A DNA stretch of 57,602 nt from NCBI GenBank assembly GCA_025800395.1, contig JAOXRU010000007.1, positions 1 through 57,602 on the forward strand. Direction: 5' to 3'. Under the pieces are notes generated by a model, which made no database searches, was not told where the DNA came from, and was given only the letters and a program-made list of their open reading frames with translations. This DNA is from Flavobacteriaceae bacterium (lineage in GTDB: Bacteria > Bacteroidota > Bacteroidia > Flavobacteriales > Flavobacteriaceae). This document shows positions 10,310 to 19,052 of the stretch, piece after piece (the stretch's first letter is position 1; each line of letters opens with the position of its first letter). A program made the translations under genes and the position numbers.

Positions 10310-12199
10310 ATGAAAACCATTTATTTATTTCTTTTCGTTTTGGTCTTCCAGTTTGCAACAGCGCAAAAACAGGCAGATCATACCCTTGCTTTGGATAGTC
10401 AAATTTCCAATGTTTATTTGCATCAGGCAACAGGTATTCCAGTTGTAACTACTGGAGGTGGGGTTTATGGTGTAAATGGTGCTACAGGTGAAAAAATTTG
10501 GGAGTTCAAAGAATCTTCCCTAACAAGTACTTTGAATGCACTAGGTCAAGATGGAGGTTCTTCGTTTAAAGAAGTTTCATTTTCACCTTTTGGTCAATTT
10601 AAACAAACGGTATTTAATATTAAATCTGGAGATGTTATTCTTAGCCCAGATAAGCAGGGTTTTTCAAAAATTGTAGATTCTTATTATGTTTTAGGATCAA
10701 AGGCAATATTGTTTACAACACGAGGAGTTGAAAAAAATATTGCTAAGTTATTTCTTGTAAAAATTGAAGACAATAGTATCGCGTGGGAAAAGACCTTAAA
10801 GCAATCCAAAAAGATAAAAACAATTCCTTCGACAGGTTATGCGCAAACAGATTCACATATAGGGGTTGTTTTGGGGAGTAATTTTGCTTTATTAGACAAA
10901 AATAATGGATCAGTAATTGCTAATGAAAAGTTTTCTGCTGGAATGTTGTTTTTTAGCGAAGATGGGTCCAAATTGTTAGCTGTAGAAGGGAAAGGAGCCT
11001 CTTTAGTCGGAGGTATGTTTAAGGTTGGAGCTACCAAAAACACGGAGGTTTCTTTTGGTGAAAAAGTTAGAGCTTTGGATGTTGCTACAGGTAAGTCTAT
11101 TTGGAAAAAAGACATCAAATTAGAAGATAAGTTTGTAGATGCTCAGTTTTTAAAAAATAATTTGGTCTTAATTGATAAAGAAGGGGTAAATTACTTTGAT
11201 TTGAATACTGGTAAACCGATATGGAAAAAAGCGATTTCTAAGAAAAAAGTAAAATATATAGAATCGCATTCAGAAGGATACGTGGTGTACTTTAAAAATA
11301 AAAAACAGCTTTTCGATCATTCTGGAAAGCGGGTTCAGAAACGCCCCGAAAAGGTGATTAAGAATGTAGGTTTTGAAGTTGGCGATGATGAGGATTTTGC
11401 TGTTTTTAAATATGATAGTGGTGTTGTGTTTGTAACACCTTTTCGAATAGAGTACTTCGAGAAAGGTAAAGAAAAAAGGGCCTATAAAATTGCTATTGAT
11501 GATGAAGATAAGATTGCTTTCGACGAAAAAAACAAGACGTTAGTGCTCTTAAGGAGTAAGAATTTTTATTTAATAAATCCAGACAAAGGTTTAGGTAAGG
11601 AGCAAAAAAATAAAATCAAGTTTAAGGACCATAAAAGTATTAATTCTTTGGAAATTCGAGATCAGAATTACTTTATAAATGGGCCATGGGAATATGCCTT
11701 GTTAGATTTTAAAGGCAATTTAGTAAAAAACAAATATTATAGACAGCCAGGTGAGGGGCTTCGTTTGGCAAAAAATATAGGAAGTGCGGTTTTTGAAATT
11801 GCAGGAGAGGCATCTATATGGGCAGGAAGAGTTAATGCAGCCAATGGTGCGACTTTTTATGGAGCAGGTACACTTGTTAGCCATAGACAAGCGAAAGAAT
11901 ATGGGAGAAAAACATTTAGAAAAGGGGCAGGTCAGTATTATGCAGGAGAAGCATCAAAAGAGATAGGAAGCCTGCTATATGACGATACAAGATATAATGC
12001 CTCTAGAGAAATTAAGGATTTTGCTTTTTTCTATACTTCAATTAATGGAAAAAAAACACTTGTTCAGGTAGATAAGAATAATGGTGAAGAGGTAGGTGGT
12101 TTTGAGTTTGGAGTGAACGAGCCCAAATATATAATAGATGATATAGAAAGCCGTATTTATTTGAGAAAGAAGAACCAACTTCATATTTATAACTTTTAG
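10310..12199 (+). CDS. secreted PQQ-like beta-propeller repeat protein
   Basis: A 629-residue protein with a signal peptide (MKTIYLFLFVLVFQFATAQ). It contains repeated blades with the pattern (N/D)ATGxxIWxxx: GATGEKIWEFK near residue 53, DVATGKSIWKKDI near 257 and DLNTGKPIWKKAI near 299. This places it in the PQQ/quinoprotein-alcohol-dehydrogenase-like propeller superfamily. Enzymatic PQQ ligands are not evident, so a structural or binding role in the periplasm or envelope is more likely. The C-terminal third is Lys-rich and contains an AGEASK..GSLLYDDT region without obvious blades. It has its own -7 box and a downstream hairpin. Confidence 0.75.
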   Translation: MKTIYLFLFVLVFQFATAQKQADHTLALDSQISNVYLHQATGIPVVTTGGGVYGVNGATGEKIWEFKESSLTSTLNALGQDGGSSFKEVSFSPFGQFKQTVFNIKSGDVILSPDKQGFSKIVDSYYVLGSKAILFTTRGVEKNIAKLFLVKIEDNSIAWEKTLKQSKKIKTIPSTGYAQTDSHIGVVLGSNFALLDKNNGSVIANEKFSAGMLFFSEDGSKLLAVEGKGASLVGGMFKVGATKNTEVSFGEKVRALDVATGKSIWKKDIKLEDKFVDAQFLKNNLVLIDKEGVNYFDLNTGKPIWKKAISKKKVKYIESHSEGYVVYFKNKKQLFDHSGKRVQKRPEKVIKNVGFEVGDDEDFAVFKYDSGVVFVTPFRIEYFEKGKEKRAYKIAIDDEDKIAFDEKNKTLVLLRSKNFYLINPDKGLGKEQKNKIKFKDHKSINSLEIRDQNYFINGPWEYALLDFKGNLVKNKYYRQPGEGLRLAKNIGSAVFEIAGEASIWAGRVNAANGATFYGAGTLVSHRQAKEYGRKTFRKGAGQYYAGEASKEIGSLLYDDTRYNASREIKDFAFFYTSINGKKTLVQVDKNNGEEVGGFEFGVNEPKYIIDDIESRIYLRKKNQLHIYNF

Positions 12200-12211
12200 T
12201 TCTGTTTATAA

Positions 12212-12252
12212 AAAATAGGATTATCATTTTATTAATTTAATAGACCTATTTT
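12212..12252 (+). terminator. possible terminator after the beta-propeller gene
   Basis: AAAATAGG (12212-12219) pairs with CCTATTTT (12245-12252), followed by more T residues. The 25-base loop is long, so this is a weak call. Confidence 0.4.
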
Positions 12253-12345
12253 TTTGTTAATAGAACGATAATGTATTATTCGCTTGAAGATTCTTAATTG
12301 CTTTAGAAAAACCAACGAATAATTTTCTATTCCCCTAAATACTAC

Positions 12346-12353
12346 TACTTTTG
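12346..12353 (+). promoter_or_regulatory. putative -7 box for mdh
   Basis: TACTTTTG fits TAnnTTTG and lies 32 bases before the mdh ATG. There is no TTG at the expected -33 distance. Confidence 0.4.
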
Positions 12354-12384
12354 TAAGTAATAAAAAAACACTAAAATTTATTTT

Positions 12385-13311
12385 ATGAAAGTAACGGTTG
12401 TAGGAGCAGGTGCTGTAGGTGCAAGTTGTGCAGAATACATTGCTATTAAAGATTTTGCCTCCGAAGTTGTATTATTAGATATTAAAGAAGGGTATGCAGA
12501 AGGAAAGGCAATGGATTTGATGCAGTGCGCTTCTTTAAATCATTTCGACACAAAAATCACGGGTACTACCAACGATTATTCTAAAACGGCAGATAGTGAT
12601 ATTGCGGTTATTACTTCGGGTATTCCACGTAAACCTGGAATGACAAGAGAAGAGCTTATTGGAATTAATGCTGGAATTGTAAAAACTGTGGCGGAAAACC
12701 TCATCAAGCACTCTCCAAATGTGATCCTTATTGTTGTGAGTAATCCAATGGATACTATGGCGTATTTGGCACATAAAGTAACTGGGATTCCAAAGAATCG
12801 TATCATAGGCATGGGTGGCGCTTTAGATAGCGGACGATTTAAGTACCGTTTGGCTGAGGCTTTAGAGGCACCAATTTCTGATGTAGACGGAATGGTAATT
12901 GGCGGACATAGCGATAAAGGTATGGTGCCACTTATCAGTCACGCCACTAGAAATAGTGTGAAGGTTTCAGAATTCTTATCCGAAGAAAAATTGAACTGGG
13001 TAGTAGAGGAAACCAAACTCGGTGGTGCAACACTTACCAAATTATTGGGTACTTCTGCTTGGTATGCGCCAGGAGCTGCAGTATCTGCATTGGTGCAAGC
13101 CATAGCTTGCGATCAGAAGAAAATGTTCCCTTGTTCTGCCTTGTTGGAGGGAGAATACGGACTAAATGATCTTTGTATCGGAGTACCGGTAATCCTCGGT
13201 AAAAATGGAATAGAACGCATCGTGGAAATCGAATTGAACGAAGCGGAAAAAGCCAAGTTGACAGAAAGTGCAGCTGGTGTGCAAAAAACCAATGGATTGT
13301 TGGAAGCATAA
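12385..13311 (+). CDS. mdh: malate dehydrogenase (LDH-like type)
   Basis: A 308-residue NAD-dependent enzyme of the TCA cycle that interconverts malate and oxaloacetate. The Rossmann motif GAGAVGAS is at residues 7-14, with the NAD-ribose aspartate in LLDIKEG near 33. The substrate-binding arginine loop GIPRKPGMTREEL is near 79-91, the SNPMDTMAY region near 117-125, and the catalytic histidine in GGHSDKGMVPL near 173-183. Length and motifs are those of the tetrameric, lactate-dehydrogenase-like MDH of Bacteroidota. It is a single gene between its own -7 box and a strong hairpin terminator. Confidence 0.97.
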   Translation: MKVTVVGAGAVGASCAEYIAIKDFASEVVLLDIKEGYAEGKAMDLMQCASLNHFDTKITGTTNDYSKTADSDIAVITSGIPRKPGMTREELIGINAGIVKTVAENLIKHSPNVILIVVSNPMDTMAYLAHKVTGIPKNRIIGMGGALDSGRFKYRLAEALEAPISDVDGMVIGGHSDKGMVPLISHATRNSVKVSEFLSEEKLNWVVEETKLGGATLTKLLGTSAWYAPGAAVSALVQAIACDQKKMFPCSALLEGEYGLNDLCIGVPVILGKNGIERIVEIELNEAEKAKLTESAAGVQKTNGLLEA

Positions 13312-13344
13312 AGAAAATTAGAAGTATTTTACTTTAAAATAATG

Positions 13345-13373
13345 AAGAGCGGTTATAAAGCCGCTCTTTTTTT
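13345..13373 (+). terminator. intrinsic terminator of mdh
   Basis: AAGAGCGG (13345-13352) and CCGCTCTT (13361-13368) form a stem closed by an 8-base loop and followed by a T-run to 13373. Confidence 0.85.
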
Positions 13374-13392
13374 ATAAAATACTGAAAATATA

Positions 13393-13423
13393 TTGCCATT
13401 TCGTGTTGGAAATGATATATTTG
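13393..13423 (+). promoter_or_regulatory. promoter of secDF
   Basis: TTG at 13393-13395, a 20-base spacer, then TATATTTG at 13416-13423. Both elements of the Bacteroidota primary-sigma promoter are present. It lies 38 bases before the ATG at 13462. Confidence 0.65.
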
Positions 13424-13461
13424 CTCGTTTTTAAAAATACTTGAATCAAACAATCAATATA

Positions 13462-16410
13462 ATGCAAAACAAAGGACTTGTAAGGCTTTTTGCGGTATTA
13501 TTCGGACTCGTAAGTATTTATCAGCTGTCTTTCACCTTTATGGCGAGCAAGATAGAAGATGAAGCAACTGCTCAGGCAGCAGATATTATCCCAACTTCCG
13601 AAAAGGACTATGCAACAAAAAGAGATAAAGAAGTAGCGAGATACCTCGACTCTATCGGAAATGAAAAAGTTTGGCTTGGTCAAACTTACAATGATGTAAA
13701 AGATCAGGAACTCAACAAAGGTCTCGATTTGAAAGGTGGTATAAACGCTACCCTGCAAATCAAAGTAAAAGATATCCTAAAAGGATTGGCCAACAATACC
13801 AAAAATCCAGCTTTCAACAAAGCTTTGGAAATGGCCGATGAAGCCTCTAAAAATAGCCAAGATGATTATGTAGAATTGTTTTTCAATGCTTTTGATGAGG
13901 TTAAAGGAGAGTACAAGCTGGCTAATCCAGACATTTTTGCCAACAAATCTTTGAGCGATAAAGTAAACTTCCAAATGGAAGAAGAAGCGGTTAAAGATGT
14001 GATTCGAAAAGAAATCGACAACACTGTGGTTTCTGCTTTTGAGGTGTTGAGAAAGCGTATTGATAAATTTGGAGTAACCCAACCAAATATACAGCGTCTT
14101 GGAACTTCAGGACGTATTTTGGTGGCGCTTCCTGGTGCCAAAGATATTGAGCGTATCAAAAATCTCTTACAGAGTACTGCCCAATTGGAATTCTGGGAAA
14201 CTTATCGTCCTCAGGATTTGAATGCCTTTTTGTTGTCTGCTAATAATGAGTTAAAAACTATTTTGGAAGCCAAAGAGGCTACCAAAGATACGGTTAGTAG
14301 CCCAACTAGTGAATTGGACTCTTTGCTTACCGATGCTGCCCAAGATAGCTTAGAGGTAAATCAAAAGAACCCATTGTTTGATCTTTTGGCAGGTGCTGGA
14401 AGAGGAAATGCTATAGCCGCTGTTGCGATCAAAGATACTGCTAAGGTAAACGAATACTTAGCCATGTCGCAGATCAAAAGATTGATCCCCAACAACATAC
14501 AATACGTAAGGTTTGTGTGGTCGCGCCCTACTGCCAATGCGGAATTGATCGACTTGCATGCGCTTAAAGGAAATAGAGAAAACAAAGCCCGTATCAGTGG
14601 AGATGTGATAGATGATGCAAGAGATACTTTTGATCAAATGTCTCGCCCGGCGGTAACCATGAGCATGAACTCAAGGGGGTCTAAAGAGTGGGAAAAGCTT
14701 ACAGGGGATGCATTTACCAATCAAACCAGTATTGCTGTAGTATTAGATAACTTGGTGTATACTGCCCCTGGGGTGTCTAGTGGGCCAATTGCAGGTGGGC
14801 GTTCTGAAATCACAGGTGATTTTAGTATAAACGAAACTAAAGATATTGCCAATGTACTTCGAGCAGGTAAATTGCCTGCCTCTGCGGAATTGATCGCTTA
14901 CGATATAGTTGGTCCTTCGCTTGGTCAGGAAGCTATCGATTCTGGCTTTATGTCCTTCCTTATAGCTATGCTAGTAGTTTTGGTGTGGATGGTGTTTTAT
15001 TATGGAAGAGCTGGTCTTTTTGCGGATATTGCGCTCGTGTTTAACGTATTGTTGATCTTTGGTGTGCTTGCCAGTCTAAAAGCAGTACTTACCTTGCCTG
15101 GTATTGCTGGTATTGTTCTTACTATTGGTATGTCGGTAGATGCTAATGTGCTTATATTTGAGCGTATTAAAGAAGAACTCGCCAAAGGAAAAGGACAAAA
15201 ATCTGCTATTGCAGATGGATTTAAAAATGCCTTGTCTTCTATCTTGGATGCAAATATTACTACAGGACTTACTGCTATTATTTTGATGATATTTGGTACT
15301 GGTCCTATACAAGGATTTGCAACAACACTTCTCATTGGTATAATGACGTCCTTGTTTACTGCTATTTTCGTAACAAGATTGTTTGTAGATGGTTATGTGT
15401 CCAAGTCTGGGCGTGTGCTTGCTTTTGCTACCTCTTTAACCAAAGGGTGGTTCACCAATATGAAAATTGCCTTCTTGTCTAAGCGCAAAATCGCATATAT
15501 GGTGTCTGGTGTAGTGTTGGCTGTATGTGTTTTCTCTTTGTTTACAAAAGGTCTAGAAGAGGGGGTAGATTTCTCTGGTGGACGCAACTATAAGGTGCGT
15601 TTTGAGAATCCTGTAAATGCCACTGAAATTGCCGAAACATTGAACGAATCCCTAGAAGCGCCCCTAGTAAAACGTGTAGGTGCTGAGAATCAGGTGCAAA
15701 TTACTACCAACTACAAAGTGGATGTAGAGGGCACAGAAGTAGATGATGAAATACAACAAAAACTTTACGAAGGACTTACAGAATTGCTTCCGGATGGAAT
15801 GACTTATCAGGAATTCTTGCCTGGAGAGAGTGATAAACAATTTGGTATACTTCAGTCCATCAAAGTAGGACCTACCATAGCGGATGATATCAAGAAAAAT
15901 GCGTTTTGGGCTGTATTAGGGTCTTTAGCGGTAGTTTTCTTGTATATATTGATGCGTTTCCGCAAATGGCAGTTTTCATTAGGAGCTGTTGCTGCGGTTT
16001 TCCACGATGTGCTAATAGTGCTTGGAGTGTTTTCTCTTACATCTTCGATTATGCCATTTAATATGGAAATCGATCAGGCCTTTATCGCTGCAATTTTGAC
16101 GGTAATAGGCTACTCCCTAAACGATACCGTGGTAGTGTTTGATAGAATTCGAGAGATTGTTGGATTAGATAACTGGAAAGGTGGCACTAATGTAGATTTG
16201 GCATTAAATAGTACGTTGAGTCGTACATTGAATACCTCATTGACTACACTGGTAGTATTGTTGTCGATCTTTATTTTCGGTGGAGATACATTAAGAGGAT
16301 TTATGTTTGCAATGATTGTTGGGGTAATAGTGGGTACCTACTCTTCCTTGTTCATTGCTACACCGGTGATGTTTGATACGCTAAAAGATAATGGTAAATC
16401 AGAAAAATAG
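13462..16410 (+). CDS. secDF: fused protein translocase subunit SecDF
   Basis: A 982-residue inner-membrane protein that uses the proton gradient to help pull proteins through SecYEG. I start at ATG 13462 (MQNKGLVRLFAVLFGLVSIYQLSF), the conserved flavobacterial N-terminus, not at the upstream TTG. The SecD half has the first TM, a large periplasmic domain with LGLDLKGG-like GLDLKGGINATLQIKV near residue 75 and five TMs near 490-650 (GIAGIVLTIGMSVDANVLIFERI). The SecF half starts near 665, has VDFSGGRNYKVRFENP near 700, and TMs near 810-975 with YSLNDTVVVFDRIRE. Such single-chain fusions are usual in Bacteroidota. A promoter and a terminator flank it. Confidence 0.97.
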   Translation: MQNKGLVRLFAVLFGLVSIYQLSFTFMASKIEDEATAQAADIIPTSEKDYATKRDKEVARYLDSIGNEKVWLGQTYNDVKDQELNKGLDLKGGINATLQIKVKDILKGLANNTKNPAFNKALEMADEASKNSQDDYVELFFNAFDEVKGEYKLANPDIFANKSLSDKVNFQMEEEAVKDVIRKEIDNTVVSAFEVLRKRIDKFGVTQPNIQRLGTSGRILVALPGAKDIERIKNLLQSTAQLEFWETYRPQDLNAFLLSANNELKTILEAKEATKDTVSSPTSELDSLLTDAAQDSLEVNQKNPLFDLLAGAGRGNAIAAVAIKDTAKVNEYLAMSQIKRLIPNNIQYVRFVWSRPTANAELIDLHALKGNRENKARISGDVIDDARDTFDQMSRPAVTMSMNSRGSKEWEKLTGDAFTNQTSIAVVLDNLVYTAPGVSSGPIAGGRSEITGDFSINETKDIANVLRAGKLPASAELIAYDIVGPSLGQEAIDSGFMSFLIAMLVVLVWMVFYYGRAGLFADIALVFNVLLIFGVLASLKAVLTLPGIAGIVLTIGMSVDANVLIFERIKEELAKGKGQKSAIADGFKNALSSILDANITTGLTAIILMIFGTGPIQGFATTLLIGIMTSLFTAIFVTRLFVDGYVSKSGRVLAFATSLTKGWFTNMKIAFLSKRKIAYMVSGVVLAVCVFSLFTKGLEEGVDFSGGRNYKVRFENPVNATEIAETLNESLEAPLVKRVGAENQVQITTNYKVDVEGTEVDDEIQQKLYEGLTELLPDGMTYQEFLPGESDKQFGILQSIKVGPTIADDIKKNAFWAVLGSLAVVFLYILMRFRKWQFSLGAVAAVFHDVLIVLGVFSLTSSIMPFNMEIDQAFIAAILTVIGYSLNDTVVVFDRIREIVGLDNWKGGTNVDLALNSTLSRTLNTSLTTLVVLLSIFIFGGDTLRGFMFAMIVGVIVGTYSSLFIATPVMFDTLKDNGKSEK

Positions 16411-16432
16411 AAATTAAAATTATTTTATAATG

Positions 16433-16466
16433 AAAAAACTGCTTCTCCAATGGGAAGCAGTTTTTT
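16433..16466. terminator. bidirectional terminator between secDF and the hydrolase gene
   Basis: A6-CTGCTTC...GAAGCAG-T6 hairpin (stem 16439-16445 with 16454-16460, extended by CC/GG). It serves secDF on plus and overlaps the last bases of the minus-strand hydrolase. Confidence 0.85.
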
Positions 16467-17343
16467 ATTTTAATAGGGAGGATATGTTTTTTTTGGGGTT
16501 CTCCAACCAGTGTATCACGGGATTCCATATCTTCTCTTTGTAGGCTATTCGAAAAAAACCGAAGTGGCCTAGGTGTTGAAGTTTAGGGTAGGATTGGTCC
16601 AAGTGTATATGCTGGTAGTTGCTTGCTTGTTTTTTGAATAGGGTGTAAAGCCAAATGCTTCCGCTATATGGCGCATAAAAGTCTTTTGTAGCGCTCCATC
16701 CTAAAAAGTTCCCTTTAAATTTTTTTAAGTATTGGTCTGAATGATGCGCCAACATATATTGTTTGCTGTTTCCCCAGCGCCGCCATTCTAAGGCCACTCC
16801 TTTTGGTAGATTTTCAAAAAGACCCAATCTCTTGGCGGGAAAATAGCCATAGAGAAAAGTGGTAGTAGGGATAAGAAAATTCCAATACAACCACATCATA
16901 GCCTTGTGTTTGCGCGGATACAAACGCCAATAGCCACTTTGTGAGCAAACAAAAAGAAGATTATCTATATCAGAAAGCTTGTTGTTGATTACGCATAATT
17001 GTCCGCCAATACTATGGGCTACAAGGGTGATGGTGGCTTTTGTGTGTTTTTTTTTAGCGTGGCAAATGACACTGCTTAGGTCTGAGTTGCTCCAGTGGTG
17101 TAGATCGGTGTTTGTTTTTTTTAGTGTTTTTGGGTTTTTACCGATTCCATTGTAGTCAAAGGTGTATACCGTGTATTTATGGGAAGCAAGATATTGCGCA
17201 AAATCAAAATAATATCGTTGTTTTACTCCAGTGGCAGATGCAATTACGACTACTTTGTTGTTATTTTCATTTGGACCAAAAACACTGGTTTGTAGCTCGT
17301 ATCCTTGGGTGTTTTCGATTTGTATGTGGTCTAATTTTGCCAA
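16465..17343 (-). CDS. alpha/beta-fold hydrolase
   Basis: About 292 residues from a TTG at 17343, which has AGGAG ten bases upstream. A longer frame from TTG 17373 would overlap the preceding gene by 43 bases, and no ATG is available near the N-terminus. The nucleophile elbow is AHSIGGQ, the likely acid is the aspartate in WSATKDFYAPYS, and the likely catalytic histidine is in LQHLGHFGFFR near the C-terminus, so the triad looks complete. No signal peptide is visible, so it should be cytoplasmic. The substrate is unknown; esterase/lipase-like or peptidase-like activity is possible. Last gene of the minus-strand run that includes lgt; it overlaps the DUF192 gene by about 13 bases, suggesting translational coupling. 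Confidence 0.75.
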   Translation of the reverse strand: MAKLDHIQIENTQGYELQTSVFGPNENNNKVVVIASATGVKQRYYFDFAQYLASHKYTVYTFDYNGIGKNPKTLKKTNTDLHHWSNSDLSSVICHAKKKHTKATITLVAHSIGGQLCVINNKLSDIDNLLFVCSQSGYWRLYPRKHKAMMWLYWNFLIPTTTFLYGYFPAKRLGLFENLPKGVALEWRRWGNSKQYMLAHHSDQYLKKFKGNFLGWSATKDFYAPYSGSIWLYTLFKKQASNYQHIHLDQSYPKLQHLGHFGFFRIAYKEKIWNPVIHWLENPKKNISSLLK

Positions 17344-17813
17344 GTTATAAAGTCTCCTACTTCTATTTTCCAATTATCCGATTTACCAGCTAAAACTTCT
17401 AGTACATAAAGGGCAGGAACTTTTGAAGGAATGCCCGTTTCGTCTAGTGGTTTTGCATTTTTGTGAATACCAACAATTTTCTTGTCTTTATTGATATAGA
17501 TAATATCTAAACCAATATAGGTGTTTTTCATGTAGAAGTTTTGTTGGGTCTCCTGGGGCATTATGAATAACATGGCTTGGTTTTCTTGCATTTCTTTTCT
17601 ATACATTAAGCCAGTTTGTCTTTCATAATCATTGTCGGCAATCTCAATATCTAAATGTTTCTTTATAGTCTTGGCGCTATCTAATATTTGTAGGCTACCT
17701 TCCTTTTTGAAGTAAAACTCTTGTTGTATGGGTTTTTCTTTTTGATTCTCTTTGCAAGCTAATAAGCAAAAAATAGCAAGAGAAGTACTGAGAAGTAAAT
17801 AGGTTTTTTTCAT
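17331..17813 (-). CDS. DUF192 domain lipoprotein
   Basis: A 160-residue protein with a lipoprotein signal (MKKTYLLLSTSLAIFCLLAC, lipobox LLAC, Cys at 20). The mature part carries the DUF192 core: EIADNDYERQTGLMYRKEM near residue 57, then AMLFIMPQETQQNFYMKNTYIGLDIIYIN and GIHKNAKPLDETGIPS. The domain is a small beta-rich fold of unknown function, often exported. It begins one base after the lgt stop and overlaps the hydrolase start, so the three genes are probably co-translated. An adjacent Lgt would lipidate it, but that is true of every lipoprotein in the cell. Confidence 0.85.
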   Translation of the reverse strand: MKKTYLLLSTSLAIFCLLACKENQKEKPIQQEFYFKKEGSLQILDSAKTIKKHLDIEIADNDYERQTGLMYRKEMQENQAMLFIMPQETQQNFYMKNTYIGLDIIYINKDKKIVGIHKNAKPLDETGIPSKVPALYVLEVLAGKSDNWKIEVGDFITWQN

Positions 17814-17814
17814 C

Positions 17815-18756
17815 TTAAACCGTTTTTGGTGAGGATCGAAACATAAAATATAGGCCGATAAGAATAAATGGAATACTAAGCCATTGTCCAGTAGATAAAA
17901 GCCCTAGGGTTTCTTCTATTCCGCCCTGCTCCCTTTTTACGAACTCTACAAAAAAGCGTATAGTCCATAATAAAACCAAAAAAGTGCCAAACAAAAAGCC
18001 TGGCTTGTTTTTGTAGGCAGTTTTCCAATATAGTAAGTAAAGGATGATAAACACGAAAATATAGGATATGCCTTCGTACATTTGGGTCGGATGCCGAAAG
18101 GGTATCTTGTTTAGTATATTGGTAAACCTTGGATCGTCTGCTATAAAGTTGTATGCTTTTGCTGCGGTTTTTTGACCTGTAATGCGCATAGCTTCTCTAG
18201 TGCCTATCTCATCCTGCAAAAACTTAACCGCAAAAGGGTGGTCTCCTGAAACTATTTTTCCGTTGATTTCGGAATTAAAAAAATTTCCTAATCTAACGAA
18301 AAAGGCACCTATTGCAGTAGGTACTACCAAACGGTCTAATACCCATAACATATTGAAATGTGGAAATTTTTTGACGTATAAGTAAATGCCGATTATAACT
18401 CCTATAGTCGCGCCATGACTAGCCAAACCTGTAAATCCAGAGTATTCATAACCTTTGATGATGCCAAATAGATTTTCATTTGGGTTTTCTCGAATGGGTA
18501 ATAAAATTTCCAACAAATGATTGCTGAAATGTCCCCAGTCATAAAAGAAAACATGTCCTAGTCTTGCGCCTATCATGGTAGCTAGGACCGTGTAGATGAA
18601 TAGGGAATCTAATTCTTCTATTTTTTTGTTTTCATTGATGAAGATTTTTTTCATGATAAACCAGCCTATTCCAAAGGCTGCAACCCACATTAGGCTGTAA
18701 TATCGCAGCTCAATAAATCCTAAATCGAGTAATATTTTATTCGGGTTCCAGATCAT
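17815..18756 (-). CDS. lgt: prolipoprotein diacylglyceryl transferase
   Basis: A 313-residue inner-membrane enzyme that transfers diacylglyceryl from phosphatidylglycerol to the lipobox cysteine. I start at ATG 18756 (MIWNPNKILLDLGFIELRYYSLMWV), the usual N-terminus; an in-frame ATG at 18801 would add 15 residues and cannot be excluded. Family motifs are GARLGHVFFYDW near residue 78, the glycine-rich HGATIGVIIG near 130, the Lgt signature VRLGNFFNSEINGKI near 170 and HPTQMYEG near 230. Seven or so hydrophobic segments are visible. It lies downstream of yidD and directly upstream of a lipoprotein gene. Confidence 0.96.
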   Translation of the reverse strand: MIWNPNKILLDLGFIELRYYSLMWVAAFGIGWFIMKKIFINENKKIEELDSLFIYTVLATMIGARLGHVFFYDWGHFSNHLLEILLPIRENPNENLFGIIKGYEYSGFTGLASHGATIGVIIGIYLYVKKFPHFNMLWVLDRLVVPTAIGAFFVRLGNFFNSEINGKIVSGDHPFAVKFLQDEIGTREAMRITGQKTAAKAYNFIADDPRFTNILNKIPFRHPTQMYEGISYIFVFIILYLLYWKTAYKNKPGFLFGTFLVLLWTIRFFVEFVKREQGGIEETLGLLSTGQWLSIPFILIGLYFMFRSSPKTV

Positions 18757-18827
18757 CTTGATGTATTTTGTCTCTTGGGGTAAATATACTAAAAATGGCA
18801 TAGCTTTGGGTTAAAGCCATGTAAAAA

Positions 18828-19052
18828 CTATGGGACAGGATCATATCCGCTTCCTCCCCATGGGTGGCAACTAAATATGCGCTTGATGGCTAGTTTTCCT
18901 CCTTTGATGATGCCATGTTTTTTGAGTGCTTCTAGGCTGTATGTCGAACAGGTTGGACTGTATCTGCAGGTAGCTGGTGTAAGCGGAGAGATAAACAACT
19001 GATAAAAGCGTATTATTGCTACGAAAGGAAAGATTAAAATCTTTTTTAGCAT
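18828..19052 (-). CDS. yidD: membrane protein insertion efficiency factor YidD
   Basis: A 74-residue membrane-associated protein that assists YidC-dependent insertion. It has an N-terminal hydrophobic stretch ([19 protein letters not shown]) and the full cysteine signature: [20 protein letters not shown] followed by [13 protein letters not shown]. The start codon directly follows the cysS stop (TAA then ATG), so the two are probably translationally coupled. Length is typical of the family. Confidence 0.95.
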   Translation of the reverse strand: MLKKILIFPFVAIIRFYQLFISPLTPATCRYSPTCSTYSLEALKKHGIIKGGKLAIKRIFSCHPWGGSGYDPVP